Positions 1 through 11,310 are shown, counted from the first letter of the stretch. The stretch: 64,000 nucleotides of DNA from Bactericera cockerelli (GCA_024516035.1 JAMCCL010000100.1:21119-85118), one strand, 5' to 3'. Notes: generated by a model not told the origin, from the sequence alone. Numbers and translations are program-made.

Positions 1-235
1 ATTTTATTTTCCTATAATTTACGGTTAACGAGTTATAGGTCAAAATATGTGGATATTACGCAGGACTTTCGACCCTGTATCTCGAGAACGGTAAGTTATA
101 GCTCACTCAAATTTGTTGTAATGAACTTCTCTCTATGAGACCTTTTAAAACAATATGCCACAAGACATACTATTCTATTTAAGATTTTAAAGTTGGACGA
201 TGCCCAGCCTGACTGGGGCCGTGTAGGCAAATTTT
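1..235. repeat. Dispersed repeat, partial copy
   Basis: This stretch is closely repeated, in the same orientation, at about 16,530-16,745. Shared landmarks are 'taatttacggttaac', 'gaccctgtatctc' and 'cagcctgactgggg'. An inverted copy of the first half lies at 16,255-16,345. No protein is visible. It is probably an unclassified DNA-transposon derivative cut off by the window edge. Confidence 0.6.
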
Positions 236-355
236 TTTTGGCTGAAAATTAATCCTCCTAAAATTAAGGGAATACGGGTTTTTGCGTTTTTCTTGTATTT
301 TTAGCCATTCTCGAGATACGGGGGTGGGGTGAGACTTTATGCTCACCCTGTATAA

Positions 356-665
356 ATTAGAGGCACTTCCCTACTACCTAGAAAACTGAAATTTTGTATA
401 CTGGTAGGGTTTATTGTAAAAGTACTGGTTAAAAATCTGAAAACCGGAACTATCGCACTTATCATGCTGTTAAACTGTGTTATTTTAGGGAGGAAGTATA
501 CTCGATTATGCATATAAATTATGAGGCACTTCCGTACTACCTACAAAGCTGAAATTTTGCATGGTACTAGGATTCATTGTAAAAGTACAGGGAAAAATCT
601 GAAAACCGGCGATTTCGTACTATTTCTGCTATTAAACGGTGTCGTTTTAGGGAGCATATTAAAGT
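356..665. repeat. Diverged tandem duplication, ~164-bp period
   Basis: Two diverged copies, roughly 356-500 and 521-660, share 'gaggcacttcc.tactacct', 'gctgaaattttg', 'gtaaaagtac', 'aatctgaaaaccgg' and 'ttttagggag'. It is non-coding; no exon signal is visible. Confidence 0.6.
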
Positions 666-741
666 GAATAATCTTAAAAAATTTAATAAAAAATAATGAA
701 ACGTGCTGTGAAACGAATCATTTACAAAAAGTAATGAAATC

Positions 742-1208
742 CCACAAAAAACTACCGTTAAAAAAAGGGCCAAGTTCCAGAACTCCTATCCGAAAAGGTT
801 TCCCCTATGAATGCAGTGATATCTTGTTTGCGGCCAAGTTATCTTGGTACTAAAACTATTTCTTTTTTAAAATCCGTTTTCTGAGTTCCTCATTTTGTAT
901 GTTTTAACTGCAAACTATCCTCTAACTTGGCCAGTTTTATGCCATCGGTTGTATGGAATATTACGACTATATGTATAGGTAAAAATGACAATATAACCAT
1001 CACAAGGAGCGAAACTGGCCAAGTTAGAGGATAGTCTGCAGTTAAAAACATACAAAATGAGGAACTCAGAAAAACGGATTTTAAAAAAGAAATAGTTTAG
1101 TACCAAGATAACTTGGCCGCAAACAAGATATCACTGCATTCATAGGCGAAACCTTTTTGGATAGGAGTTCTGGAACTTGGCCCTTTTTTTAACGGTAGTT
1201 TTTTGTGG
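742..1208. mobile_element. Foldback / MITE-like element with ~195-bp inverted arms
   Basis: The arm at 742-936 is repeated as its reverse complement at 1012-1208 with very few differences, separated by about 75 bp. The outer ends read CCACAAAAAACTACCG and its complement. No protein is encoded. I could not identify a convincing target-site duplication, so the superfamily is unknown. Confidence 0.7.
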
Positions 1209-1317
1209 AATTTAATTATTATAAATGTAGACCTCAAACAGAGATCGAATTAAAAATGTTATATCAAGCAGCAAAATATCAACACGTATCATTCAACATC
1301 CAACTCGGTGGGGTTCA

Positions 1318-1690
1318 ATTTCAAAAATATTAAAGTTTTTCCCCGTAGGGTAAAAAACTATTATTTTGGGTCTTGCGTAGCTTGACCCAATGAGATTACG
1401 CTTTGGTCTTTTGATCTAGTAACTGTGCAAACGCGCCTTAACTTTCTCCCTTTTCCGTAGATTACCCCTCTTTTCTCCAACAGTGCTGCTCCTAGCGGAG
1501 GAGCTTTTGATTATGACTAGAAAGCTTCTGAACCTTCAGTATCTTTTCCCAGAGGCAAGAGCTTTTAGCTGGGTCAAGCTTACGCAAGACCCAAAATAAA
1601 AAGTTTTTTACCCTACGGGGGAAAAACTTTAATATTTTGGGGTCTATGCTACAGCTTGACCCAATGAGATGTGTTTTCATTCTGCCGGTT
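1318..1690. repeat. Composite left terminal region (inverted repeat plus complementary segments)
   Basis: The segment 1384-1532 matches 7999-8147 in inverted orientation. Around it, 'aaagtttttccccgtagg' (1333 on) returns inverted at 1600-1640, and 'ggtctatgctacagcttgac' (1641 on) matches the outer right end near 8150. This nested complementarity fits a DIRS internal complementary region, or else several nested copies of one terminal repeat. Confidence 0.6.
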
Positions 1691-2465
1691 GGAGCAGAGT
1701 ACTGTGAGAAAAGAAGAGTATGCGGAATATAACAGGAACAAAACAAAGATCGTATAGTCTTTACGTGTATCTTAAATAATGTTTTGTCTTTATCCAATTA
1801 ATAATAGTACACTTGAAATAAGCTGTTCTACACAGCCTCGAAGCATGTGGTGGAGATATCTGGACACCTTTGCGGTGTCTTAGCTATCGGCCTCAAATAG
1901 TGCCTATGGAAGGTTCTATCACTCTTCCAGTCTCCTATTTTCAGAATAGAGTCCAAAGAAAACTCAGAATTCATTCGTGAGGTCCCCACCGCAGACCTAA
2001 AAGACCCGGCCGAAGCATTTATACCTGCTCCACGCAGGGCTGAACCACCCTGCGATTACAAAAACTAGAAGCAGGGTTTACTTGTCCACGTGTAGTGATA
2101 AAGAGAGAATCGCAAGACTTGGACTTAGAGCGGTTACCAGATAACTCGATTAGTTTTCAAATCCAAGAGACGGGATCAAGGTTGGGATCTGAGTTATTCT
2201 TTTTAAGCAGCCAGCCAGACAGTACGTGGGAGGCGAAATCTGATTTAGAACCAAAAGCTGGCCAAAAACCATCTCGTCTCCTTGGTCTTAGAAGAGATCC
2301 TGAGAGGAGCGCAGGAGAGTCAAATCGTGAACCCTTCTTGCAGAAGGTAACAGGAGGACAAGCGCCACATGGCGACATACTTCGAAAAGTTGAGTTTACT
2401 CGTGTTTGGTAGGTGGTTAGTCATCCAGGAAGAGAGAGTTTCAATATTCCAAATCTCTCTAGATT

Positions 2466-2795
2466 TAGGGGCCACCTCCGTGGCTATAACCACTGCCCAC
2501 AGTCCAGAGATCCCGAGTTTGATTGCCGGTTGGGGCAGACTTCGACGAAACTTCTGTTCCCTCCAAACACGTGAGGCTGATGGCATTTCCGGCCCTACCC
2601 AGGCTGGGTGAGGTTAATGCGGGAAGCTGGTATGATTCCCAGCGAATGGAGGGTAAAACCCCCGTCTTGACTACGTCAAATCAGGACGTACATCAGAATT
2701 AGAATCATTGTTCACAATAGATCTAAATAGAGGCCGGTGTGATAATTAATTGGTGCTTCCCTTGTGGAACTCCAACCGGTCTAAAATAATAAATA
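2466..2795 (+). mobile_element. SINE, family S3 (tRNA-like head, shared core)
   Basis: The head 'ccgtggctataaccactgcc' and box-B-like 'gagtttgattgccgg' are followed by the core 'ctacccaggctgggtgaggt' and 'cgaatggagggtaaaaccc', then an S3-specific tail ending in an AATAA-type repeat. Sister copies lie at 16,938, 58,488 and, on the minus strand, 14,490 and 22,790. Confidence 0.8.
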
Positions 2796-2972
2796 ATTAG
2801 GGGCCACCTTCAAACTCAAAGGTTTTAGTACGTGTTGTACGATTGGGCGGTAACATATCTCTGTGTGTCTAGGTTGACACACCCTAGGTTAACACAGGGG
2901 TCCGCAAAGGTTGACACAACCGATTTGTGAACGAGAATTATACTGTACGCAAAGTTTTCAGAGTGAAGAATG

Positions 2973-3870
2973 CTAAAAAATCTTGCGACTTCCTGGGGGA
3001 AAGATTGTTTCGAGAAACATTCTTAGCTGACGACCATGAGAGCTACCTTTCCCAAGGGACCTTGTAGGTTTAACTTTTCCTGTGGACAGGTCTACTAGGC
3101 ACTCGTTTAGATCCTTCAGAGTGATGGGTTGGCAAACTGCTCTCCTCAGCAGATCTGGGCGCCAGACCGCGTTTTCCCAGGACTGAGCAATTATGATAAA
3201 TGCGCCATAAGCTGAGTTCAGGTGGTTCAGGACTCGAGGAAGCAGGGGAGGGGTAGGAATACCCATGCTAGCGGGAAGTTCCATTCTCTGAAAAGGATGC
3301 CTTCTTCAGAGACCTTGCTTGAACATCTCGAGCTGAGCGAGAAACGTAACACGGAACGACTGCCGACTTTGCTGACGCAAAGAGGTCTATGACCGGTTTT
3401 CCCCAGACCCGAAATATAGGTGCTGTTAGCTGGAGGAGAAGGTGCCATTCGGGAATTAGATTTGAGCGAAATAGACTGTCTGCGATGTTGTACATCTGTG
3501 GGATGTACTCTGCTCAGAGAACAATATTGACTGACGCTATCCCGTAGATTTTCTCTACTCTCCTATCGTATGTAAGCCACTACCGTTGCATTGTCTGTGA
3601 ACAAGAACCACTTTGTTCTGAAGATATTCCAAATGTGTTTCAAAGGACATCTGCACTGCGAAGAGCTCTTTGACATTGATATGCCACTCTTTTTGGCTCC
3701 TTCTCCAAGAATCTTGGCCATTTGATTGCCTTCATCACTCCCCATCCACTGGAAGATGCGACGTTCGTCACAAACACTTGAGGTGGACGATGAAAAATTG
3801 GAAGTGGAAGATGAAGCGTTGAGATCCACCGACGAATCGAGATAGGACCATAGAAGGAATTTGACACAAC
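2973..3870 (-). pseudogene. DIRS-like RNase H / methyltransferase region, frame-broken
   Basis: Minus-strand frames read in order: a segment ending SSGWGV, then FLFTDNATVVAYIR, then YNIADSLFRS, EWHLLL, VWGKPVIDLFAS, and lastly PLLPRVLNHLNSAYG and ENAVWRPDLLRRA. The TDNATVVAYI stretch, the 'NxADxLSR' type motif and 'WGxPxIDLFAS' are, from memory, hallmarks of the RNase H and following domain of DIRS-group retrotransposons. At least three frame changes and stops break it, so it is dead. The upstream reverse transcriptase is missing: the RNase H part follows almost directly on the gag-like part. Confidence 0.6.
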
Positions 3871-3874
3871 ATTA

Positions 3875-5262
3875 GGGGTTTGGATCTTGGGAGTCGCCGA
3901 CTAAGTTTTCAGGTTGAAGACCTCTCACACCCAAATCTCTTTTCCTTGTGATACCCGAGTTGCGGTGAGGGTGTTGAGATCGGGGTGTTGACAAGTATCC
4001 TCGTAGTGCGGCTTCTCTGAGGTCGTGGGCGAGGTTGAGAAGAAGAAGAGTGTGATTTCACAGCTTCGAGTAAGGCCTTGGGCTCAAACAATTAGTCTTC
4101 CGAAGGAGGAATATCCTTCAGAATTCGACGCGGGACCTAAATCGCTGGTACGAACAGGCTTCTCCGACTGGCAATAGTTTGGGATCTCTTTCCGCTTACG
4201 CACTAAAGAAGACTATCGGAAGTCTTCTTAAAAGCAGAATCTTCCGAGGTCAGTTCTTTTATCAGGTCGTTCTTCAACGACTTCACAGATGGATGTGCCG
4301 CAACGATCTGGTTCGAGGCGTCTGCAGTGCAGGACGTTGGAGAATTAGGCCGTGGGATAATATCCCAAAAGCTCCGTCCATATTAGCCAGGAGATCCGCT
4401 CATGCACTTTAGTTCCCCTGGGCCTTCAGTTCCGAATTTGGCTGCAGACGAGCAAAGATACCATAAGCGAAGATACTATGTATCTAATGCTGTTCCAACT
4501 TGTAGAATTGAGATTCTGACATTTGCGGCCATTTATTTCGGCTTCAGGAGATGGAAGAGGAACATCCGGCTCACATTCTTTTACGCAGGGGGTAAAATCG
4601 AACGGAAGGTCTGGAGTCGCTATAACTTCCTCGTGCTCGCCATACAGGGGACGAGCTTCCGGGAGAGAATAGTCACCCACAGAATCCGAGGCTTCCGAAG
4701 GGTCAGACGCCGACAACTCATCGTTCTGGACGATCGGTTGAATATGAGTCGGCCGGAGCCTGGTGAAGAGAAAATTCATGGCGTCATTCATCCTTCCCAT
4801 CAGCCTGTCCTCTTGTACTTGGAAGCGTTTGTCAAGAGTTTTTTGTGTCCCAGAATCTTCCGGAGACTCTGTTGACAGGGACGATTATCTGGAGACTGGT
4901 ATGGAAACATTTCCAACCAGGATTATGTCCGCTGCTTCACGAGAAATGAGCTCCGATTTTAGGGGAGCTACAGCCTGAGCCATGATATCGTGTGACTGCG
5001 ATGATCCACGGATCTGCTTTTTCATATTCCTATAGTGGTATTCCTTCAAGACTGACGCACTTGGATCAAAGGCCCGAACTATATTCAGCGTGGGGAGGGC
5101 GAACCGAAGCTTGTTAAGGACTGTTGCATCTACTTCAAAGCCTAAGTCGATCGAGTTGATCAGCGTCCAATCGCTCCAGCCATCAGGTAGAAACTTCTTT
5201 GCCGCATGCTTCAGGCGAGACAGGACGTCATTGTCAGACGGCAGGTCACAGAGGGCTCCCAA
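3875..5262 (-). pseudogene. DIRS-like gag-type region, frame-broken
   Basis: The longest open pieces are 4885-5262 (125 aa, containing SDNDVLSRLKHAAKKF and a predicted helical region) and 4426-4800 (124 aa, acidic, Ser/Pro-rich), followed by a basic Ser/Arg-rich piece at 3909-4091. Their order and their position directly upstream of the RNase H remnant fit the gag part of a DIRS-like element. No domain is recognised with certainty. Frame breaks separate all pieces. Confidence 0.4.
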
Positions 5263-5263
5263 A

Positions 5264-5490
5264 GACTACCGAGCATTGGTAGTCAAGTGGATAACGCGCT
5301 AGTCTGGTAATCCAGTTAGCGTAGGGATCCAGTTAGCGTTGGTTCGAATCCCACTCAGTGCATGAATTTTTCCTCATTAATTTGAGTTTGTGACCACATA
5401 ATAATAAGACTCTGAGGGTTAGGTGGCAGAAAATGCTTTGAGCATTAACCTCGCCTGGTGGATAACTTCCACTAAAGAGTATTATTATAA
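5264..5490 (+). mobile_element. SINE, family S4 (tRNA-derived)
   Basis: The box-A-like head 'tagtcaagtggataacgcgc' and box B 'GGTTCGAATCCC' are followed by 'gtgaccacataataataag' and the conserved tail 'cattaacctcgcctggtgg' and 'cactaaagagtattatta'. A 14-bp piece ('cagttagcgtaggg' and context) is duplicated inside the head. Other copies: 20,697; 58,974; 61,093; minus-strand tails at 22,550, 60,560 and 62,540. Confidence 0.85.
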
Positions 5491-5599
5491 AGATGTTGCC
5501 GTAGCCATCTGACAAGAATACTAGGCAAACAGTGAGTATTGGCAGTATTTTATCTCTTGAACGGCTTAAATTATTGAGCAACGATGCAATATCCGAAGC

Positions 5600-7760
5600 A
5601 GGGCTCGACCAGAAAGGAGAAGGGGATCAGGGAGACGCGCCCAAGCACAAGGCAGACGAAGAATCACTTCACGGCTCAAATCCTGAGCAACGGCTCGACT
5701 GGTTCCAAAGGTATAGGTACCAGGAGATAGGCAAGGGGTCTAGAGAGACGCACCTAAGCAAAGGAGGGAAAGAGTCCAGCCCACGGATCAAAAATCTGAG
5801 AAACGGCTCGAACGATTCCAGGGGTTTAGGCATCAGGAGACGGGCAAGGGGTCTGAGGAGACGCACCCGAACCAATTAAGGACCGAGTTCAGCCCACGGC
5901 TCAATATTTTGAGCAACGGCTCGAGTGGTACCAAGGGCCTAGGCACCAGGAAACAGGCAAGGGGTCTAAAGAGACGCACCCAAACCAAGGAGGTACAGAG
6001 TCCAGCACACGACTCAAAATCTTGAGCAATTACGCAACATCTACCGATGGCATAGGTACAAAAAGACAGGGAAGGGGTCTAGGGAGACCGCACCCGCAAA
6101 AAGGGACAAGGTCCAGTCCACGGCTCAAAATATTGAGTGACGGCTCGACTGGTACCAGGGGCATAGGTACCAGGAGACAGGCAAGGGGTCTAGGGAGACG
6201 CACCCAAGCCAAGCCAAGGAGGGGCAGGACCTAGTCCACGTCTCAACTTGTATCGAAGGCATAGGAACCAGGAGAAAGGCCGGGGGTCTAGGCAGACGCA
6301 CCCGCAAATGGGGAGGACAAAGTCCAGTCCATGGCTCAAAATCTTGAGCAACGGCTCGACTGGAACCAAAGGCATAGGTACCGGGAGACAGGCCGGGGGT
6401 CTAAGGTGACGCACCCGCCAAAGAGGGAGGAAAAGTCAACTCCACGGATCAAATCTTCAGCAACGCTCGTAACTCCACGGATCAAATCTTCAGCAACGGC
6501 TCGCAACTCCACGGATCAAATCTTCAGCAACGGCTCGACTGGTACCAAAGGCGTAGGTACCAGGAGACAGGCCGGGGGTCAGGGGAGACGCACCCGCCAA
6601 AGAAGGAGGACAAAGTCAGCTCCACGGCTCAAAATCTTGAGCAACGGCTCGACTGGTACCAAAGGCATAGGTACCAGGAGAAAGGCCGGGGGTCTAGGCA
6701 GACGCACCCGCAAATGGGGAGGACAAAGTCCAGTCCATGGCTCAAAATCTTGAGCAACGGCTCGACTGGAACCAAAGGCATAGGTACCGGGAGACAGGCC
6801 GGGGGTCTAAGGTGACGCACCCGCCAAAGAGGGAGGAAAAGTCAACTCCACGGATCAAATCTTCAGCAACGCTCGTAACTCCACGGATCAAATCTTCAGC
6901 AACGGCTCGCAACTCCACGGATCAAATCTTCAGCAACGGCTCGACTGGTACCAAACCATAGGTACCAGGAGACAGGCTGGGGGTCTGGAGAGACGCACCC
7001 GCCAAAGAGGGAGGACAAAGTCAACTCCACGGATCAAAATCTTGAGCAACGGCTCGACTGGTACCAAAGGCATAGGTACCAGGAGACAGGCCGGGGGTCA
7101 GGGGAGACGCACCCGCCAAAGAAGGAGGACAAAGTCAACTCCACGGCTCAAAATCTTGAGCAACGGCTCGACTGGTACCAAAGGCATAGGTACCAGGAGA
7201 TAGGCCGGGGGACAGGGGAGACGCACCCGCCAAAGAGGGAGGACAATGTCAACTCCACGGCTCAAATCTTGAGCAACGGCTCGACTGGTACCAAAGGCGT
7301 AGGTACCAGGAGACAGGCCGGGGGTCAGGGGAGACGCACCCGCCAAAGAAGGAGGACAAAGTCAGCTCCACGGCTCAAAATCTTGAGCAACGGCTCGACT
7401 GGTACCAAAGGCATAGGTACCAGGAGATAGGCTGGGGGTCAGGGGAGACGCACCCGCCAAAGAGGGAGGACAATGTCAACTCCACGGCTCAAATCTTGAG
7501 CAACGGCTCGACTGGTACCAAAGGCATAGGTACCAGGAAATAGGCCGGGGGTCAGGGGAGACGCACCCGCCAAAGAGGGAGGACAATGTCAACTCCACGG
7601 CTCAAAATCTTGAGCAACGGCTCGACTGGTACCAAAGGCATAGGTACCAGGAGATAGGCCGGGGGTCAGGGGAGACGCACCCGCCAAAGAAGGAGGACAA
7701 AGTCAACTCCCCGGCTCAAAATCTTGAGTAACGGCTCGACTTGTACCGAGGCACAAGGAA
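5600..7760. repeat. Minisatellite, ~114-bp unit, with ~406-bp higher-order unit
   Basis: From about 6550 to 7730 the anchor 'ggctcgactggtaccaaagg' returns every 113-114 bp (7051, 7165, 7278, 7392, 7505, 7619). Earlier units are more diverged. A block starting near 6307 is repeated at about 6715 (406 bp later), including a small internal triplication of 'ctccacggatcaaatcttc'. The long open frames across it are by-products of the repeat period (114 is divisible by 3) and are not taken as genes. Confidence 0.9.
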
Positions 7761-7998
7761 CTCAAAACTCATGAGCCCAGGATGAAAAATCAGGAAAGAT
7801 CTTACCCTGATTTCTGTAGCGCTGAAATAACACACGGCGCGAAGACGGACTGGAACTTATCAAAATGTCACTTGAAAATATATGGACACGGCTCGGAAAC
7901 GGACCGCAAATTGATTAACTTTCACCATATATAGACAAAATATTTTGCACAATAAATTGTTGTAACTAGGTCAAAGATCAAAAGAGTACTGATGTTCA

Positions 7999-8165
7999 GA
8001 AGCTTTCTAGTCATAATCAAAAGCTCCTCCGCTAGGAGCAGCACTGTTGGAGAAAAGAGGGGTAATCTACGGAAAAGGGAGAAAGTTAAGGCGCGTTTGC
8101 ACAGTTACTAGATCAAAAGACCAAAGCGTAATCTCATTGGGTCAAGCTGTAGCATAGACCCCAAA
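7999..8165. repeat. Right inverted terminal repeat of the DIRS-like element
   Basis: This is the reverse complement of 1384-1532 over about 150 bp with near identity, followed outward by 'tcaagctgtagcatagaccc', which matches the segment at 1641-1665 inverted. Confidence 0.65.
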
Positions 8166-8170
8166 ATTAT

Positions 8171-8411
8171 CAATTATACTTTTCTTTTGTTGACTACAGT
8201 ACGACCCAGTGCGAGGTATTTTAAAACAAGATTTTCCCTCATGAAGGCTCTCTGTGGCTCCATCACGCCACAGAGAGAATACATAGCTACAAAGGTCGGC
8301 TTAGATATGACGTCTACCTCTACAATCCTCTACATTTGTTGTCAAAGTGGAAGTCAAGGGATACTGTCCATTTATATTAACTAATCCGGTTTCATAAAGC
8401 GGCCCTCGTGC
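8171..8411. other. Intergenic; one 11-bp-stem hairpin
   Basis: No gene seen. A hairpin at 8249-8278 has an 11-bp perfect stem (CTCTCTGTGGC / GCCACAGAGAG) and an 8-nt loop. It lies downstream of the stop of gene A. Confidence 0.5.
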
Positions 8412-10879
8412 CTATTTAGGCCCAGTCTTATCAGCAAAGATCTGTTCCCTAAACTTAGGGTCATCGCGACTCCAGTATGCATATTGAAGATACAATTGAG
8501 AAGAGTTCTTGAACAAGTTGTAAACCTGAACCTCCGAAGTGATGAACTTTGAGATGGGCAAATAGTTTGATTGATTGTCATGAACTGTCATCTTGTACGC
8601 ATATCTCGTGTAGAGAAAACGGCAGGCCGGATATCTGGTCTTGTTGAGAAGGATGAAGATACAAGAGGAACTCAAGTAGTGTTTGGTTTCTGCCTGCAAT
8701 TCGTTTTCTCTCGGCGATCTCTCGATTTTGTTGACGCCTTCTGGTCCGTCGGGATACTCGATCAATAGGTAGTCGAAAATGCTTCCTTGACCTCCCGTCG
8801 TACATTTATCATTTGCAGGGTCGACGCACACAATTGTTTCTGGCAGGTCTTGACCCTTCTGGTGTGGAATCATGTCTGTCCACCTCAGTCCACGCTCTCC
8901 CGAGGCGTCAATTGCTGAAATGTCAAAGGAGATAACTGTCACTAAAAAAAACAGTATGAGTAGTTCTTTATTGAGATTGTCAGCGCAAGATAGTCCCATT
9001 AAAAACCTGTTTCGATGACGTGTTGAATTCACCGGTTTTTGTATGATCATCGAAGTTGAAGCAACTTCCAGTGTGGTGAAGATTTCGTGATGCTGTCATT
9101 CCGGCCCAACCCAGGCTAGGTGAGGTTAATGTGGGTATCTGGTTTGTGAGTTTTCTGCAAATGAAGGGTAACACCCCCGTCGTGATATGACCAATGACAA
9201 TGCAGTTTAAAAAGACGTTTAAGAAACAACAACAACAACAAAAATCCCATCAAAGTAAACAGTTAATTTTATAACCACCAGGAATACCGTCCCGCATGAA
9301 GAATACTGTAATGATTATACTGTAATTCTATTTATTCCAACTTACAATTGTTGGGCCAGTCTGGTTGATCCCGGCCACCAAAATCCTCGTGTTTACGTAT
9401 TTCTCTATGTATCTCGATGATGTCGAACACTGGCTCATCGTAGTCACTCGGACCATACTGATTTGCATAGAAGATGTCTAGCCAGTTGTAGCCTCTGGCT
9501 TTGTATCGGAGGCGGCAGCAGTGGCGATCTCCGTACCTGACAACATAGAACATGACAACGAATCTGTCTATTCACTTATGATTCTACCGAACAAATTCTT
9601 CTAACTTACTTATTTAGATTCCACCCAACAAATTTTTCTAAGCTACCAATTTTGATTCTACCCAACGAAGTCTTGTAAATTACCAATTTTTGGCCAAGCT
9701 TATTGACATTAAATTTGTTCAAGCTTGTTCAGAGCCCATCGACCGTACTTAAAAAAAAGCTACCAATTTTGATTCTACCCAACGAAGTCTTGTAAATTAC
9801 CAATTTTTGGCCAAGCTTATTGACATTAAATTTGTTCAAGCTTGTTCAGAGCCCATCGACCGTACTTAAAAAAAAAAGAAAATGTGATTACCCTAGACCT
9901 ATAAAGTCGAATCTTGGATATACCTAAGAGAAGTCAAGTCACCGGAATTTTTTTCTCTCATACTCAAGTTTTTCTTATAAAGAGGTAAATTTCCCTTGTA
10001 CATTACCAAATTCGCCTTAAATTCGTTCTCTAATAGAGATTCGTCTGTACTACATTTAACAATAATAGAATATCACAAAATTCTTACATTTCACAACCAA
10101 CTTTGTTGCACTCGGGGCATTCAGCTTTCAGTCTTTCCTCGCAATTCTGAACGGACTCTGGTGTATACCTTTGGTCAGTTTCATTCCATTGACATATAGC
10201 TCCTTGATAGACGATGGTGTTTTGAAGCCGAACGCAGGGTTTGGGAACGGTTGGGTCAGACGGGTAGTTTCGGTGGAGGAAAACTTCTCCTGGAACAGAA
10301 AGTCCAAAAAAATTATCATCGATTGAAAATTACAAAAAAAATTACAAAGTATACAACGCAGGAAAAAAAGAAGAAAATAATAGTGATTTTGTTAATTTTT
10401 AGCAAATTAGATACCTATTTGCATGTATGTTAGGTGATGATCTTAACATATAGATATCTAGAAAACCTTACATCAAATTAAAACAACTAATATGATAAAT
10501 CATTCTTTTGTTGATTTTCCAGAGCAGTTGCGTTTTCCTGATTCCCTGAAAGATTATCTTTAAATAAGTAGATAAATATTTTTTAACAAGTTCTTTTCAT
10601 ACCAGATAACTCAGTATTGACTCATTTTCAAAATTTTTATGAAGGACCATACACTTCAACAAATTCTGGCCAACAAGAGACAGGGTGCGAATCAAGTTCG
10701 AAAACTCTCTATTAGGGGAATTAACCTCTTGATTAGAGACACTTGGATATAAGGGAGAAAATTAACTACCTCTTGAGTTCTCTTATATCTACTAGAAAAA
10801 GCTTTTCTAACTTACCTGTTAGCATGGAGTAGAGAATCACAAAAAGCAAACCAGACAAACTACAGTTACTGTGCACCAT
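8412..10879 (-). CDS. Gene A: predicted secreted protein, 319 aa, four exons
   Basis: Exons on the minus strand: 10816-10879 (start ATG at 10879; signal peptide beginning MVHSNCSLSG, donor ACAG|GTAAGT), 10088-10289, 9346-9536 and 8412-8914 (stop TAG). Acceptors are CAG in each case, donors GTAAGA and GTAAGT-like, and phases 1-2-1 join without a stop to 960 bp (320 codons). Cysteines lie in ICQW, NCEERL, ECPECNK and HCCRLRY, fitting a disulphide-bonded extracellular protein. I do not recognise the family. Gene B on the plus strand (36,376-57,456) is a clear paralogue with matching exon borders, for example RGLRW at the start of exon 4 and YAYW..DDP..R.QIF.DK near the C-terminus. Function unknown; the pairing of paralogues with the signal-peptide genes C and D suggests a cluster of secreted proteins (inference). 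Confidence 0.85.
9005..9240 (+). mobile_element. SINE, family S1 (5S-headed), old degenerate copy
   Basis: It lies across the intron 3 side of gene A in opposite orientation. 'gtgttgaattcaccggtt' and 'atcatcgaagttgaagcaac' are diverged 5S-like positions, followed by the core 'ccaggctaggtgaggttaat', 'gtttgtgagttttctgc' and 'gtcgtgatatgacc', then an AAC repeat tail. It is much more diverged than the copies at 40,162, 62,055 and 63,333. Confidence 0.7.
9641..9877. repeat. Recent tandem duplication, ~120 bp x2, in intron 2 of gene A
   Basis: The block from 'ctaccaattttgattctacc' to 'catcgaccgtacttaaaaaa' occurs twice in direct tandem with almost no differences, so it is recent. It is non-coding. 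Confidence 0.85.
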
Positions 10880-10984
10880 ACTTTCAATGTGACTATAACA
10901 GTTACAACTAGTGAAATTGAAATACAATACAATACAATACTTGTTTATCCTGAAAAAATGAGACAAATGAGTCAATTTACTCTC

Positions 10985-11310
10985 ACATTTAAACAAAGTC
11001 TCATTTACTGGTGAAAGGTATAGGTAAATATTTTGAAACAACTTTATTAAAAAAAAAAAAAAAAACAAAACAAAATATGATGAAGAGAAAAAAAGATAAA
11101 GAGAAAAAATAGAAAGGAAGAGAGGGTTTTTGATTTCGAAAAATCAGATATTGCTTAAGAGAATATTTAAACCTTCAACATTAACTCTCACAATCTAAAG
11201 AAAGTCTCATTTATTGGTGAAAAGTACAGGTAAATATTTTGAATCAACTTTATTAAAAAAAAAAAAAACAAAAATATAGGTAATGAAGAGAAAAAATAGA
11301 AAGGAAGAGA
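10985..11310. repeat. Direct repeat pair, AT-rich
   Basis: 'tctcattta.tggtgaaa', 'aggtaaatattttgaa.caac' and 'tttattaaaaaaaaaaaa' followed by 'aggaagagagggttt' occur at about 10,998-11,130 and again at 11,205-11,320. It could be two copies of a short retroposon with an A-rich tail. Between gene A and the SINE at 12,098 I see no gene. Confidence 0.5.

Larger units (their letters stand above)
1318..8170 (-). mobile_element. Decayed DIRS-like (tyrosine-recombinase type) retrotransposon
   Basis: Three observations suggest one element on the minus strand. Inverted repeats of ~150 bp at 1384-1532 and 7999-8147 are almost identical. The left end is a composite of several end-derived segments, as expected for the internal complementary region of DIRS elements. 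Between them lie minus-strand remnants of a gag-like protein (4426-5262) and of the DIRS RNase H/methyltransferase region (2973-3870). A reverse transcriptase and the tyrosine recombinase are not visible, and a SINE (2466-2795) and a minisatellite (5600-7760) interrupt the rest. DIRS membership is inferred from remembered motifs plus the inverted ends. Confidence 0.5.

Noticed and set aside
5532..7346. Long open frames on both strands through the 114-bp repeat
   Set aside because: The repeat unit is divisible by three, so any stop-free unit gives long frames on several strands; there is no start, splice or family evidence.
1384..8147. Two unrelated insertions of one small DNA transposon in opposite orientation
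   Set aside because: Possible, but the near identity of both pieces, the composite left end and DIRS-type protein remnants between them fit one element better; kept at moderate confidence.
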